This document shows, in pieces, positions 16,661-26,294 of a DNA stretch of 64,000 nt; within the stretch, counting starts at the first letter, position 1; every line of letters begins with the position of its first letter. The position numbers and the translations under genes were made by a program. The notes under the pieces were generated by a model that worked only from the letters and a program-made list of their open reading frames with translations, ran no database searches and was not told the DNA's origin. Source of the stretch: Nitrospirota bacterium (GTDB lineage: Bacteria; Nitrospirota; Thermodesulfovibrionia; SZUA-242); assembly GCA_016212095.1 (NCBI GenBank), contig JACRHH010000035.1, positions 1 to 64,000 on the forward strand. Reading direction: 5' to 3'.

Positions 16661-19027
16661 TTACCCCGAATCTCCCGGTGGCATGGTAAAGCGGAATGTC
16701 GCTCCCTGCCCCGGCGTTCCGTCCGCGCTGATCGCCCCTCCGTGCCGATGCACAATGCGCTGCACCGTTGCCAGGCCAATGCCGATGCCCGGAAACTCGT
16801 CTTGCCTATGCAGGCGCTGAAACGGCTTGAACAGCCTTTCCGCATATTTCATGTCGAAGCCCGCGCCGTTGTCCTCCACGCAGATGCGCCTTGAATTCAC
16901 GTCCTGTTCGGAATAAACACGGATAAGCGGCTCCGCTGTCCCCGCGGTGTACTTCCATGCGTTGCCGAGAAGGTTCGTCATCAGTGACTCCATCATGCCG
17001 CTGTCGCCGTGAACGGTGATGCCGGGCTCGATTTGCCATGGAACCTTTCGGTCAGGATCTTCACGCGCCAGTTCTTCCAGAATGCGCCCGGCCAAGGCGG
17101 ATATGTCCACCGATTCCCGGCGCAGCTCTCCGCGAGTGCTTCGGGAGAGGGCCAGCAGTCCGTCTATCAATTGGCCCATGTGGCGGCTTGCGATATCTAT
17201 CTGGTCGAGATATTCGCGGGCCTCGCCCGTCAGTTGCCCGCCGTAGTCTTCAGTGAGGGCCTTGCTGAAGCCGATCATGGCCCGAAGCGGTGCGCGCAGG
17301 TCGTGCGAGACGGCATAGGCAAAGGCGTCCAGCTCCATGTTGGCGGCCGTCAGTTCGCCGGTGCGCTCCAGCACGCGACGTTCAAGATCGGCGTTGAGGC
17401 GGAGTATTTCCTCCATGGTCTGCCTGCGCTTGGCAACCAGCCCGGCAATTCTTGCAAGCAATTCCTCGTCTGAAAAGGGCTTGCTGATGTAGTCTTGCGC
17501 CCCAGCCCTCAGCATGTTCACCTGCAAGGCGTCGTCGGCCTTCGCGGTAAGCATTACGATCGGCACGTCTGACATTTCAGGGATACGGCGCAGTTCCTCC
17601 ACCATCCGGTCGCCGCTCATGCTTGGCATCATTACATCGCTCAGGATCAGGTCGGGGCGCAGAACCCTGGCTTTTGAAAGGCCTTCGTGTCCGTCGAAGG
17701 CGGCGGCGACACGGTAGTGGCGTTGCAGAAGTTCAACCAGATAGGCGTTCATGTCGGGGTTGTCTTCCACAACCAGTATGAGCGTGGCGTCGCCCACTGT
17801 ATTGCGCTCCGGGCGGGAGGCCGCTCCGGGCCTCAGGCAGAGTTCATCGAGCGCCTGCCGGTCAAGTATGTAGTCAGGCTCCGCTGGCGCGGACAGTATT
17901 TCCACGCCATCAGGAGCGTTCAACGGCAGGCCCACGGTAAACAGCGCGCCGCCGCCGGGCGCTTCCGCCACGTTCACGCTTCCGCCGTGCAGATCCACCA
18001 ACTCCCTGACGATCGCCAGGCCCAGACCGGTTCCGCCGAAGCGCCTGTTCGAGCTGCCTTCCACCTGCCGAAAGCGCTCAAAGACCGCCTCCCGCATGGG
18101 CTCCGGCACTCCGGGGCCGTTATCCGTTACCTGTAGTACGGCGCGTTTGTCCTCGCCGCGCAGGGTCAGGGCGATAGCCCCGCCGCCCGGCGTGAACTTG
18201 AAGGCGTTGGACAGTATGTTGAGAATGATGCGCCGGCATTTCTCCACGTCCACCTGCGCTGGGAGCGTTTCAGGAACCTGCACGGAAAAATCAATCTGTT
18301 TTTCCGCCGCCGCCATCTCGAAAGTGGAGGCGATGAAGCGGACAACTGTGGCCAGATCGCTTTGGGCATACCGCATTTCCATGCGTCCGGCCTCAAGCTT
18401 GGCCACGTCAAGCAGGTCGCTCACGTGCCGGTAGAGCATCCGGGCATTGCGCTCAACCACGTCCAGCTCCTTTTTCACCTCATCCGGAATGCCGGGGGCC
18501 GCCAGCAGCTTGCCCACGGGGCCCAGTATCAGGGTGAGCGGGGTGCGCAGTTCGTGGCTGACATTGGCGAAAAGTTCTGTCTTTAGCTTGTCCAGCTCAA
18601 GGGTTTTCTCGTAGAGTTGCGTGATTTTTTCATTGGCGCCCATCAGTCGATCGTTCGCGCTGCGCGCTTCATCAAGGGCCTCGGTAGCCTGCCTGTTGGC
18701 CTTCCTCAGGCGTTCATGGGAATTGCTGAAAAGAATGCCCATGCCAATAAACACCCCGACCGAAATGAGCGTTTTGGGGTCTCGCGCAGCGGATGTGTTT
18801 ACCGATGGAATGAAGAACCCTCCGACGATGGTTGTTGATATGGCTGTCGCCACCAGTCCGCCATGCAGTCCGCCGACCCATGAACTGAAAAAAACAGCCG
18901 GATAGAACAGAAACCACACATACGGTCTAATGGCAGGCCAGAACAGCCATTGAACGAGGGCCGCAACAATCGGGATCATGGCAGCCGCCATCAGGGAAAA
19001 GATGCTTGTCCGGTTTTGAGTTTTCAT
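16661..19027 (-). CDS. Membrane sensor kinase with two kinase cores around a receiver
   Basis: 788 residues. Residues 1-95 hold three or four membrane segments resembling the DUF4118/KdpD-type sensory module. A coiled coil leads to HisKA 1 (FANVSHELRTPLTLILGP, about 165) and HATPase 1 (DNGPGV, GGTGLGLAIVREL). Then come a receiver (LSDVMMPSMSG) and a second HisKA of the phytochrome-related type (AYAVSHDLRAPLRAMIGFS) with HATPase 2 (DNGAGFDMKYAERLF). Two complete kinase cores in one chain are uncommon. It is first in an operon with the Rcp1-like regulator and a hybrid kinase, suggesting a multi-step relay. The output gene is not in the window. Confidence 0.92.
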   Translation of the reverse strand: MKTQNRTSIFSLMAAAMIPIVAALVQWLFWPAIRPYVWFLFYPAVFFSSWVGGLHGGLVATAISTTIVGGFFIPSVNTSAARDPKTLISVGVFIGMGILFSNSHERLRKANRQATEALDEARSANDRLMGANEKITQLYEKTLELDKLKTELFANVSHELRTPLTLILGPVGKLLAAPGIPDEVKKELDVVERNARMLYRHVSDLLDVAKLEAGRMEMRYAQSDLATVVRFIASTFEMAAAEKQIDFSVQVPETLPAQVDVEKCRRIILNILSNAFKFTPGGGAIALTLRGEDKRAVLQVTDNGPGVPEPMREAVFERFRQVEGSSNRRFGGTGLGLAIVRELVDLHGGSVNVAEAPGGGALFTVGLPLNAPDGVEILSAPAEPDYILDRQALDELCLRPGAASRPERNTVGDATLILVVEDNPDMNAYLVELLQRHYRVAAAFDGHEGLSKARVLRPDLILSDVMMPSMSGDRMVEELRRIPEMSDVPIVMLTAKADDALQVNMLRAGAQDYISKPFSDEELLARIAGLVAKRRQTMEEILRLNADLERRVLERTGELTAANMELDAFAYAVSHDLRAPLRAMIGFSKALTEDYGGQLTGEAREYLDQIDIASRHMGQLIDGLLALSRSTRGELRRESVDISALAGRILEELAREDPDRKVPWQIEPGITVHGDSGMMESLMTNLLGNAWKYTAGTAEPLIRVYSEQDVNSRRICVEDNGAGFDMKYAERLFKPFQRLHRQDEFPGIGIGLATVQRIVHRHGGAISADGTPGQGATFRFTMPPGDSG

Positions 19028-19179
19028 CTGTCGCCCACCAACGGTTCAAGGCATATCCGGCAGTTGCGGGAGAATACAGCGCTTGCGATCATCCGGCATC
19101 ATCTGCTAATAGCCCCCTATTGCAATTCAGACTGTATCAGGTTTTGCGGCAGCTCTCAACATTAAAAGCGGCCCATTCA

Positions 19180-19209
19180 CTGATATTCTCCTGCCAAAAG
19201 TGGTATAAT
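19180..19209 (+). promoter_or_regulatory. Candidate gyrA promoter
   Basis: A perfect TATAAT at 19204-19209, 44 bases before the gyrA ATG. The best -35 is CTGATA at 19180-19185 with an 18-base spacer, a weak match. The 225-base region between the divergent kinase gene and gyrA holds no gene. Confidence 0.5.
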
Positions 19210-19252
19210 TGGGCTTCTTTATTAAAATCCAATAACTTCTGGAAAAGACGGA

Positions 19253-21748
19253 ATGCAGGAAGAACAGCCTACAAACGAGATTAAACAGCCTATAAGCATC
19301 GACCAGGAGATGCGCACATCGTACCTCGACTATGCCATGAGCGTGATCGTGGGCAGGGCGCTTCCCGACGTGCGCGACGGATTGAAGCCGGTTCAGCGCC
19401 GCATCCTCTACGCAATGTTCCGCGAGGGGCTTTTAAGCCACAAAAAATACTCCAAATGCGCCGGTGTCGTGGGCGAGGTGCTGAAGAAATACCATCCGCA
19501 CGGCGATTCGGCGGTTTACGACGCGCTTGTCCGCATGGCGCAGGACTTCAACATGCGATACCGCCTTGTTGATGGGCAGGGTAACTTCGGATCGATCGAC
19601 GGCGATCCTCCGGCGGCATACAGATATACCGAGGCGCGGCTTCAGAAGCTGGCCGAGGAGATGCTGGCCGACATAGACAAGGAAACGGTTCCGTTTGGCC
19701 CGAACTTCGACGAGCAGACCGAGGAGCCGCTGGTTCTTCCCACGCGAGTGCCGGAGCTTCTGATAAACGGCTCATCCGGAATAGCTGTCGGCATGGCTAC
19801 GAACATCCCGCCGCACAACCTTGGCGAGGTTGTTGACGGCCTCATCATGATGATCGAAAACCCGGAAGTCACGATTCAGGAATTGATGGGCGTGATCAAG
19901 GGCCCGGATTTCCCGACAGCCGGAGTGATCCACGGAACGCGCGGCATAGTTGACGCCTACATGCACGGGCGCGGCCTTGTGCGGGTGCGCGGACGGGCCG
20001 ACATCGAGACCGCCGAGCATGGCAACCGCGAGACTATCATCATCAACGATCTGCCGTATCAGGTGAACAAGGCGAAGCTGGTGGAAAAAATCGCCGAACT
20101 GATGAAGGAAAAGCGCATCGAGGGCATTTCCGATCTGCGCGACGAATCGAACAAGCAGGGCATTCGCATCGTGATAGAACTCAAGCGCGGCGAGATGGGG
20201 CAGGTGGTGCTGAACCAGCTCTACCAGCACACGGCGCTTCAATCGACCTTCGGCATAAACATGGTTGCGCTGGTGAACAACCAGCCGCGCGTGCTGAACC
20301 TGAAAAAGATCCTCCGCCACTTCCTGAACCATCGCCACGACGTTGTTGTCAACCGCACGCGGTTCGAGCTTCGCAAGGCCGAGGAACGCGCCCATATACT
20401 GGAAGGACTGAAGATCGCGCTCGATCATCTCGACGAAGTAATCGCGCTCATCAGGGCGTCCGAGAATCCGGAGGCCGCGCTTTCGGGGTTGATGGATAAA
20501 TTCGGGCTTTCGAAGCCGCAGGGGCAGGCGATTCTTGAGATGCGGCTCCAGAGGCTCACCGGCCTTGAGCGCGGCAAAATAGTAAACGAGCACGAGGAAA
20601 TTCTTAAAACAATCGCGGAGCTGAAGGACATTCTTGCAAGCGACGAGCGCATCTACGCAATCATACGCGGTGAACTGGTTGAAATAAGGGCGAAATTCGC
20701 CGATCCGCGCAAGACCGAGATCACCGAGTCGGAGGCCGATATTTCGCTTGAAGACCTGATCACCGAGGAGCAGGTTGTTGTCACGATCTCGCAGCACGGC
20801 TACATAAAGCGCAATTCCATCTCCGAATTCCGCAGCCAGAGGCGCGGCGGCAAGGGCATGATCGGCATGACCACGAAGGAAGAAGACCTCGTAAAGATGC
20901 TGTTTGTCTGCTCCACGCACGATTACATGCTCTTTTTCACCACAAGGGGCCGCCTCTTCTGCGAAAAGGTCTACCAGATTCCGGAAGGCGCGCGCGCAAC
21001 CAAGGGCAAGGCGGTTGTGAACCTGCTGATGCTGGAAGCCGACGAGCTGGTAAGCACGTTCCTGAACATCAGGGAGTTTGCCGAGGGATCGTACCTCACG
21101 CTTATAACCAAAAACGGCGTAATAAAGCGCACGCCGCTTTCCGATTACAAGAACGTGCGGGCGCGCGGCATCTTCGCGATCAACCTCGACGAAGGCGACA
21201 GCCTTGTTGCGGCGCGAATCACCGACGGAACGAAGGATATTGTTGTTACCACCAGGGACGGGCTGTCCGCCCGGTTTCCGGAAGCCGAGGCGCGGTCGAT
21301 CGGGCGCACGGCTCGCGGCGTGAAGGCCATCGAGCTTCTGAACGCCGACGAGGTTGTCTCCGCCGACGCGGTAGATGCCGACGGAACCATACTCACAATC
21401 ACCGAGCAGGGATACGGCAAGCGCACTCCTGTTTCTGAACACCCGGTTCATCACCGCGGCGGCAAGGGCGTTATCACGATTAAAACGTCCGAGCGAAACG
21501 GCAAGGTTGTTCGCGCGCTTCAGGTTGGCGAGGACGACGAGATCATGGTCATCGCCCACAGCGGCAAGATGATACGCACCCGCGCAGCAGACGTATCGGT
21601 CATGAGCCGCAACACGCAGGGCGTGCGCATCATGGATCTGGATGACGACGACCGAGTGGTGAGCGTTGACGGTTTTGCCGAGGTTGAATTTGCCGCAACC
21701 TCTGACGACACGGTAACTGACGCGGGAGGCGTTGAAGACGATGCTTGA
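19253..21748 (+). CDS. gyrA: DNA gyrase subunit A
   Basis: 831 residues. [30 protein letters not shown] is the diagnostic N-terminus. The quinolone-resistance region [15 protein letters not shown] keeps Ser86 and Asp90 (E. coli Ser83 and Asp87), so it looks quinolone sensitive. The catalytic Tyr is in [10 protein letters not shown] (about 125). The GyrA box QRRGGKG in the C-terminal beta-pinwheel marks it as gyrase rather than topoisomerase IV. It ends with a short acidic tail. The last bases overlap the serS start (ATGCTTGA), so the two are translationally coupled. gyrB is not nearby. Confidence 0.99.
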   Translation: MQEEQPTNEIKQPISIDQEMRTSYLDYAMSVIVGRALPDVRDGLKPVQRRILYAMFREGLLSHKKYSKCAGVVGEVLKKYHPHGDSAVYDALVRMAQDFNMRYRLVDGQGNFGSIDGDPPAAYRYTEARLQKLAEEMLADIDKETVPFGPNFDEQTEEPLVLPTRVPELLINGSSGIAVGMATNIPPHNLGEVVDGLIMMIENPEVTIQELMGVIKGPDFPTAGVIHGTRGIVDAYMHGRGLVRVRGRADIETAEHGNRETIIINDLPYQVNKAKLVEKIAELMKEKRIEGISDLRDESNKQGIRIVIELKRGEMGQVVLNQLYQHTALQSTFGINMVALVNNQPRVLNLKKILRHFLNHRHDVVVNRTRFELRKAEERAHILEGLKIALDHLDEVIALIRASENPEAALSGLMDKFGLSKPQGQAILEMRLQRLTGLERGKIVNEHEEILKTIAELKDILASDERIYAIIRGELVEIRAKFADPRKTEITESEADISLEDLITEEQVVVTISQHGYIKRNSISEFRSQRRGGKGMIGMTTKEEDLVKMLFVCSTHDYMLFFTTRGRLFCEKVYQIPEGARATKGKAVVNLLMLEADELVSTFLNIREFAEGSYLTLITKNGVIKRTPLSDYKNVRARGIFAINLDEGDSLVAARITDGTKDIVVTTRDGLSARFPEAEARSIGRTARGVKAIELLNADEVVSADAVDADGTILTITEQGYGKRTPVSEHPVHHRGGKGVITIKTSERNGKVVRALQVGEDDEIMVIAHSGKMIRTRAADVSVMSRNTQGVRIMDLDDDDRVVSVDGFAEVEFAATSDDTVTDAGGVEDDA

Positions 21749-23018
21749 TATACGTTTTGTGCGCGAAAACATGCCGATTGTGCGCGAGGCGATGCGCAAC
21801 AGGCGGGCGGATGAATCGATTCTGGAAGGCATCGAGAAGCTTGAAGCCGAGCGCCGCCGCCTGATTGCGGAGACCGACGAGCTTAGAAACCGCCGCAACA
21901 CGCTGTCGAAGGAAGTTGGCAAGCGCAAGGCGGCTGGAGAATCGGGCGAGGCGTTGATGGCGGAAGTTCGCGGGTTCGGGGAGAAACTTTCAGCGCTCGA
22001 AAGCGAGCTTGCCGATGTCGAGACGAAAGTCCGAGACGTGCTTTTGATGGTTCCGAACATTCCGCACGAGTCCGTTCCGGTTGGAGCCGACGAAAACGAC
22101 AACGTGGAGATTCGCCGCTGGGGCGCGCCGCGCGACTTTTCGTTCGAGCCGAAAAACCATTGGGACATCGGCGAATCGCTCGGCATTCTGGACTTCGAGC
22201 GCGCGGTAAAAATCGCGGGCGCGCGTTTCGCGCTTTACAAGGGCTTGGGCGCGCGGCTTGAGCGCTCGATTCTGAATTTCATGCTCGACGTTCATACCGG
22301 CGAGCACGGCTACACCGAGATATTCCCGCCGATCATGGTGAATTCGGCCTCGATGACAGGCACAGGCCAGCTTCCTAAATTCCGCGAAGATCTCTTTAAA
22401 ATCGAGAACTCAGACTATTTTCTCATTCCAACAGCCGAGGTTCCGGTCACGAACATCCACCGCGACGAGATTCTGGACGAAAAAGACCTGCCGGTCTGTT
22501 ACACCGCATACACGCCATGCTTCAGGGCCGAGGCCGGTTCGCACGGAAAAGACACGCGCGGGCTTATCCGCCAGCACCAGTTCAACAAGGTGGAGCTGGT
22601 AAAGTTCACCACGCCCGAAAGCTCATGCGAAGAGCATGAGAAATTGACCGCCAATGCCGAGGTGATTTTGCAGAGGCTTGGCCTGCCGTATCGGGTGATT
22701 GTGCTCTGCACCGGCGACATGGGCTTTTCGTCGGCCAAGACCTACGACATCGAGGTATGGCTGCCGGGGCAGGGCCGCTACCGCGAGATTTCATCGTGCT
22801 CGAACTTCGGGGATTATCAGGCGCGCAGGGCCGGAATCCGCTACCGCCCGGAAGGGAAAAAGAAGAACGAGCTTGTTCACACGCTGAACGGTTCGGGGCT
22901 TGCGGTTGGCCGCACGCTGGTTGCCATTCTGGAGAACTATCAGCAGGAAGACGGTTCTGTTATAATACCCGACGCGCTTCGTTCCTATATGGGAACTGAC
23001 AGGATTGCGGCAGGCTGA
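21741..23018 (+). CDS. serS: Seryl-tRNA synthetase
   Basis: 425 residues from the ATG at 21741, which overlaps the gyrA stop. [21 protein letters not shown] starts the long coiled-coil arm (about 25-105) that binds the long variable loop of tRNA-Ser. The class II core follows, with motif 2 [22 protein letters not shown] and motif 3 [20 protein letters not shown]. It charges tRNA-Ser. Two tRNA-Ser genes lie directly downstream, so enzyme and substrates may be co-transcribed. Confidence 0.98.
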   Translation: MLDIRFVRENMPIVREAMRNRRADESILEGIEKLEAERRRLIAETDELRNRRNTLSKEVGKRKAAGESGEALMAEVRGFGEKLSALESELADVETKVRDVLLMVPNIPHESVPVGADENDNVEIRRWGAPRDFSFEPKNHWDIGESLGILDFERAVKIAGARFALYKGLGARLERSILNFMLDVHTGEHGYTEIFPPIMVNSASMTGTGQLPKFREDLFKIENSDYFLIPTAEVPVTNIHRDEILDEKDLPVCYTAYTPCFRAEAGSHGKDTRGLIRQHQFNKVELVKFTTPESSCEEHEKLTANAEVILQRLGLPYRVIVLCTGDMGFSSAKTYDIEVWLPGQGRYREISSCSNFGDYQARRAGIRYRPEGKKKNELVHTLNGSGLAVGRTLVAILENYQQEDGSVIIPDALRSYMGTDRIAAG

Positions 23019-23032
23019 TTGTTTTTTTGCGC

Positions 23033-23122
23033 GGAGGAGTGGCCGAGCGGCTTAAGGCGGCGGTCTTGAAAACCGTAGTGGGGGCAACTTCACCGTGGGT
23101 TCGAATCCTACCTCCTCCGCCA
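23033..23122 (+). tRNA. tRNA-Ser (anticodon TGA)
   Basis: Acceptor GGAGGAG pairs with CTCCTCC, discriminator G, encoded CCA. The anticodon arm loop CTTGAAA gives TGA, and a long variable arm typical of tRNA-Ser is present, as is the GGTTCGAATCC T arm. It lies 14 bases after serS. Confidence 0.97.
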
Positions 23123-23232
23123 TGAGTTTTTACTCGTCGCGTGAGACCCGCATCACATGCCAAGGCATGTGAGATAACAGATACTTGGTAGTTTGTTGTA
23201 TAATGACGTTCGCCGTTGTTGATTAATAACAC

Positions 23233-23325
23233 GGAGAGGTGGCCGAGTCGGCTGAAGGCAACGGTTTGCTAAACCGTCGTAGGGGTAACACCTTACCCAG
23301 GGTTCGAATCCCTGCCTCTCCGCCA
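23233..23325 (+). tRNA. tRNA-Ser (anticodon GCT)
   Basis: Acceptor GGAGAGG pairs with CCTCTCC, discriminator G, encoded CCA. Loop TTGCTAA gives anticodon GCT. The long variable arm and GGTTCGAATCC T arm are present. Confidence 0.97.
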
Positions 23326-23342
23326 TTAGAGTTTTTTACCAT

Positions 23343-23419
23343 GCGCCCTTGGCTCAGCTGGATAGAGCAACGGACTACGAATCCGTAGGTCGGGGGTTCG
23401 ACTCCCTCAGGGCGTACCA
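23343..23419 (+). tRNA. tRNA-Arg (anticodon ACG)
   Basis: Acceptor GCGCCCT pairs with AGGGCGT, with a G-T closing pair. Loop CTACGAA gives anticodon ACG, normally deaminated to ICG by TadA. T arm GGGTTCGACTCCC and encoded CCA are present. A terminator follows directly. Confidence 0.95.
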
Positions 23420-23430
23420 TTCATAAAAAA

Positions 23431-23458
23431 GGGCTGCGGAATATCCGCAGCCCTTTTT
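23431..23458 (+). terminator. Terminator after the tRNA cluster
   Basis: A 10-base perfect stem, GGGCTGCGGA (23431-23440) with TCCGCAGCCC (23444-23453), has a three-base loop, with a run of A before it and T after it. It closes the gyrA-serS-tRNA unit and could act in both directions. Confidence 0.93.
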
Positions 23459-23513
23459 CCATGATAACTTGATGTCCTCATGATTCCATCCATCCGGCGT
23501 ATAATTCATCATC

Positions 23514-24692
23514 ATGCGATTATCAACATTCTTCCTGCTCGCGCTTGTCATTTCCTCCGGCTGCGCCGGCGTTCAGCATCGCGGCGGCGTGCCCGCTCCG
23601 CTTGTTGCCGGCGTATCCGCAAGGCCGGGCGCTGTTGCGTGGTCGCCGGACGGCGAACGGCTTGCCGTCATCAAGGGCGGCGATCTTGTCGTGCTCGATG
23701 CTGCCTCCGGCAGATCGTCCACAATCGGCGATGTTGACCCGGTCTTTGTCGATTGGTCTCCGGGCGACGATCTGCTTGTCGTCGGCAATGACGGCGGAAA
23801 GCGCTTGCTGTTTACGATGTCCGCCGATCTTTCACGCCGCGCCACGCTTAAAACCATTGACAGGCCTGACGCCGCAATGTGGATCAGTTCGCCGGAACTG
23901 CCGGAATCCATCGGAACATCGGGTTCATATGCCGTTCTGTCGGCTGCCGCCGATGAAAGCAGGATAGGCACATTCGTGACTTACAGGCTTGAGTACGCTG
24001 AAGAACCGGGCAATGGACGGATTATTTTAGCGCACCGCGCATATTCTCCGGAACGCAAGGTTCCGGCGGATTATCTTGTCGGCTGGACGCATAACCCGGT
24101 GCGCCCTGTTCATGAAACCCTGCTCACGCCCCGCTTTCGCAAGCCGCCGGCATTCCCGCCGGTCACGTTGTTTGCAACTGTCGATCCTGTCACGGGGGAG
24201 GAATCGGAGCTTTTCGAACTCTCCGGCAGACGGTTCAGCGTTCCCGCAAGCTGGTCGCCGGATGGAAGCCGCCTGGCCCTCACCGATGACGCGGGCCGCC
24301 TGATCGTTTACGCAACCGGAAGCGGCGCGTATCCGGAACCGGCAGCGGGCGAGGCGCTCGGCCTGTATCCGTCGTGGAATCCGGTTGGCAGCCTGATATA
24401 TCTTGGCGGATTGCTGGTTGATCCAGCCGGAAACACCGTTCGCCGACTGATTTCCGACGATCCGGCGTCGATAGGCGTTTGGTCGCCGGATGGCGCGTCT
24501 CTTGCCGTTGTAACGGGAAAAGGACTGTATATTTTCTCCGGAATCGCGCCATCGACGGCTTTCGACAAGACCGCGTTAGCCTTGCGCGGCAAGCTGAGGC
24601 TTCTGAGGCGGCTCTACAAAGACAGCCTTGTAACCGGCGATGAGTACCGGGAAAGAAAACGCATGTTGCTTGAAGGCGGCATGACGGAATGA
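23514..24692 (+). CDS. Lipoprotein with WD40-like beta-propeller and SHOCT-like tail
   Basis: 392 residues. The signal peptide ends in a lipobox (VISSGCAG, Cys17). Repeats of the form AWSPDGERLAV, VDWSPGDDLLV, SWSPDGSRLAL and VWSPDGASLAV are TolB/WD40-like propeller blades. The last 35 residues (LRLLRRLYKDSLVTGDEYRERKRMLLEGG) match the SHOCT pattern, a short oligomerisation module. It should sit on the periplasmic face of a membrane. The stop overlaps the start of the multiheme cytochrome gene (ATGA), and the two proteins share the SHOCT-like tail, so they probably act together. Confidence 0.85.
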   Translation: MRLSTFFLLALVISSGCAGVQHRGGVPAPLVAGVSARPGAVAWSPDGERLAVIKGGDLVVLDAASGRSSTIGDVDPVFVDWSPGDDLLVVGNDGGKRLLFTMSADLSRRATLKTIDRPDAAMWISSPELPESIGTSGSYAVLSAAADESRIGTFVTYRLEYAEEPGNGRIILAHRAYSPERKVPADYLVGWTHNPVRPVHETLLTPRFRKPPAFPPVTLFATVDPVTGEESELFELSGRRFSVPASWSPDGSRLALTDDAGRLIVYATGSGAYPEPAAGEALGLYPSWNPVGSLIYLGGLLVDPAGNTVRRLISDDPASIGVWSPDGASLAVVTGKGLYIFSGIAPSTAFDKTALALRGKLRLLRRLYKDSLVTGDEYRERKRMLLEGGMTE

Positions 24693-26020
24693 AGACAATC
24701 ACACTTGTTCTGTCGGTGCTGATGGCGATTTTGTCATATCCGGCAAATGGAGCGGGCGAGACCGGCACGGATTGTCTTTCATGTCACACGCGCGAGACGC
24801 CGGGAGTCGTCGGCTACTGGAAACTGTCGGCACATGCCGAAAAGGGCGTTGGCTGCCGCAACTGCCATGCCGAGGCATACGACGAAGCCACGCATCAAGC
24901 ACCGGCACCAGGCAGGCGCAAGCCGGTGGAGGCCGCGATATGTGTCCGCTGTCATGAAAAGGCTGCGAGGGAGCATTTTGCAGGCAGGCATGGCGTTGGC
25001 TTTAGGTCAGGAATTGCCTGCACGCGAAATCATCCGGATGCGGCTGCTGCAACATGCGCGAGCTGCCATCAGGCCGACACGAAAACACCGTTTAGCGAAA
25101 CCGAATGCGCCATGTTTCTTGCCCAATCGCCACAGGTGAGGGCCGAAGGCTGCATCGCCTGCCACAAGGTCGAAAACCGCTGCGACTCGTGCCACGGCTC
25201 GCACGATACAAGCCTTGACGCGGCGCGCTCGCCCGAAACATGCGCAACATGCCACATGGGGCCGGATCATCCGCAGTTCGAGATGTGGCGGACTTCACGC
25301 CACGGTGTTCTGTTTACCGGCAAAGGGCGCGATTATGCGCCGGACTGCGCTGCATGCCATATGTCCGGCGGCTCGCACAATGTGAGCGTTGGCGTAACCA
25401 TTGGGCCGGGCGGACAGCCATATCCGGACAAACGGCGCGATAACGAGCGCATGGCGATGCTTGGCATCTGCGCCGGATGCCATGCGAAAGACTTTGCGGG
25501 GAAAAATCTCGGCAATGGCGATGAGATCAGGCGGCAGTCCGACGCGATGCTGAGTGAAGCGGCGCGGATCATCGAATCGCTGAACGTCGACGGCCTGTTG
25601 ATGCCGTCTGTCGCGGAGCGAAAGCCGCATCCTGTTGTCGGGCGCGCGCTGGAGCTTGGGCCGCAGATGCTCTATGAAAACCTGTCGGGCGTTGAGGCGG
25701 AGTTTTTCCGGATGAAAAAATTCCATGCCATAACAGCCTGGAAGGGCGTGTTTCACCAAAGCCCGGACTATGCCCATTGGTACGGAAACGCGCCGCTAAA
25801 ACTCTCGCTTTCGCAAATAGCAAGCGAAGCCATGCAGCTTCGGAGGATCAAGCGGCTTGAGGATCGGCTGGATAATCTTTCGAAGATGCCGTCAACCGGC
25901 AGCGGCGACGATCCGGCGCGCGGGCTGCGTCTTCTGCGGGAACGTTACCTGAAGGGCGAACTTTCAGCCGATGAGTATGAAAACGGGAAAAATGAGCTTT
26001 TGAAACGGCTTGGGCTGTGA
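24689..26020 (+). CDS. HAO-related multiheme cytochrome c with SHOCT-like tail
   Basis: 443 residues with a signal peptide. Nine CXXCH motifs (Cys at 29, 56, 85, 123, 155, 165, 185, 220, 261) bind heme c; a tenth position, CTRNH at 111-115, lacks the second Cys. The CATCHMGPDHPQFEMWRTSRHGVLF segment is characteristic of the hydroxylamine oxidoreductase/octaheme family. The region after 280 is a helical domain, and the last 40 residues (LRLLRERYLKGELSADEYENGKNELLKRL) are SHOCT-like. It is periplasmic. Family members oxidise hydroxylamine or reduce nitrite or hydroxylamine; which applies here cannot be told. It is translationally coupled to the WD40-like lipoprotein. Confidence 0.85.
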   Translation: MKTITLVLSVLMAILSYPANGAGETGTDCLSCHTRETPGVVGYWKLSAHAEKGVGCRNCHAEAYDEATHQAPAPGRRKPVEAAICVRCHEKAAREHFAGRHGVGFRSGIACTRNHPDAAAATCASCHQADTKTPFSETECAMFLAQSPQVRAEGCIACHKVENRCDSCHGSHDTSLDAARSPETCATCHMGPDHPQFEMWRTSRHGVLFTGKGRDYAPDCAACHMSGGSHNVSVGVTIGPGGQPYPDKRRDNERMAMLGICAGCHAKDFAGKNLGNGDEIRRQSDAMLSEAARIIESLNVDGLLMPSVAERKPHPVVGRALELGPQMLYENLSGVEAEFFRMKKFHAITAWKGVFHQSPDYAHWYGNAPLKLSLSQIASEAMQLRRIKRLEDRLDNLSKMPSTGSGDDPARGLRLLRERYLKGELSADEYENGKNELLKRLGL

Positions 26021-26104
26021 AGCCGGCAGGTTGCTGAAAATAGCATTTCATGAAATTAAAGTTCTCAAAAATACTTCCGATAAGGTTATTAGAAGTTGAC
26101 AGAC

Positions 26105-26275
26105 TTAAGACGACCCTGGACAAGGCGTCCGACAGAGGAACGTATCGGGAACAGGGAGCCGGGTCTTGGATGCCGTTGAGCATGCCCCTGCACGGGGAAG
26201 CCTGAAGCATCCATCAAGGCGCCCACTTGAAAGGAAACCTTCTGAACGGCACTGAATCCGGGGTCGCACTTTTTC
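26105..26275 (+). ncRNA. ssrS: 6S RNA
   Basis: The stretch TTGAGCATGCCCC...GGGGAAGCCTGAAGC (26177-26209) matches the conserved 3' half of the 6S RNA central region (E. coli GUGAGCAUGC...GAAGCCU). CGACCCTGG (26111-26119) pairs with CCGGGGTCG (26258-26266) as the closing stem, and CACTTTTT follows as a terminator. 6S RNA mimics an open promoter and sequesters sigma-70 RNA polymerase in stationary phase. Ends are estimated from the closing stem. Confidence 0.82.
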
Positions 26276-26294
26276 CGGGAGGGAATCGCCCGCC

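Noticed and set aside
19253-21748. Topoisomerase IV subunit A (ParC)
   Set aside because: The complete GyrA box QRRGGKG and overall length identify gyrase.
19772-22186. An 804-codon open frame on the minus strand across gyrA and the serS start
   Set aside because: It lies wholly antisense to two certain essential genes and has no recognisable motifs; such long frames are common opposite GC-biased codons.
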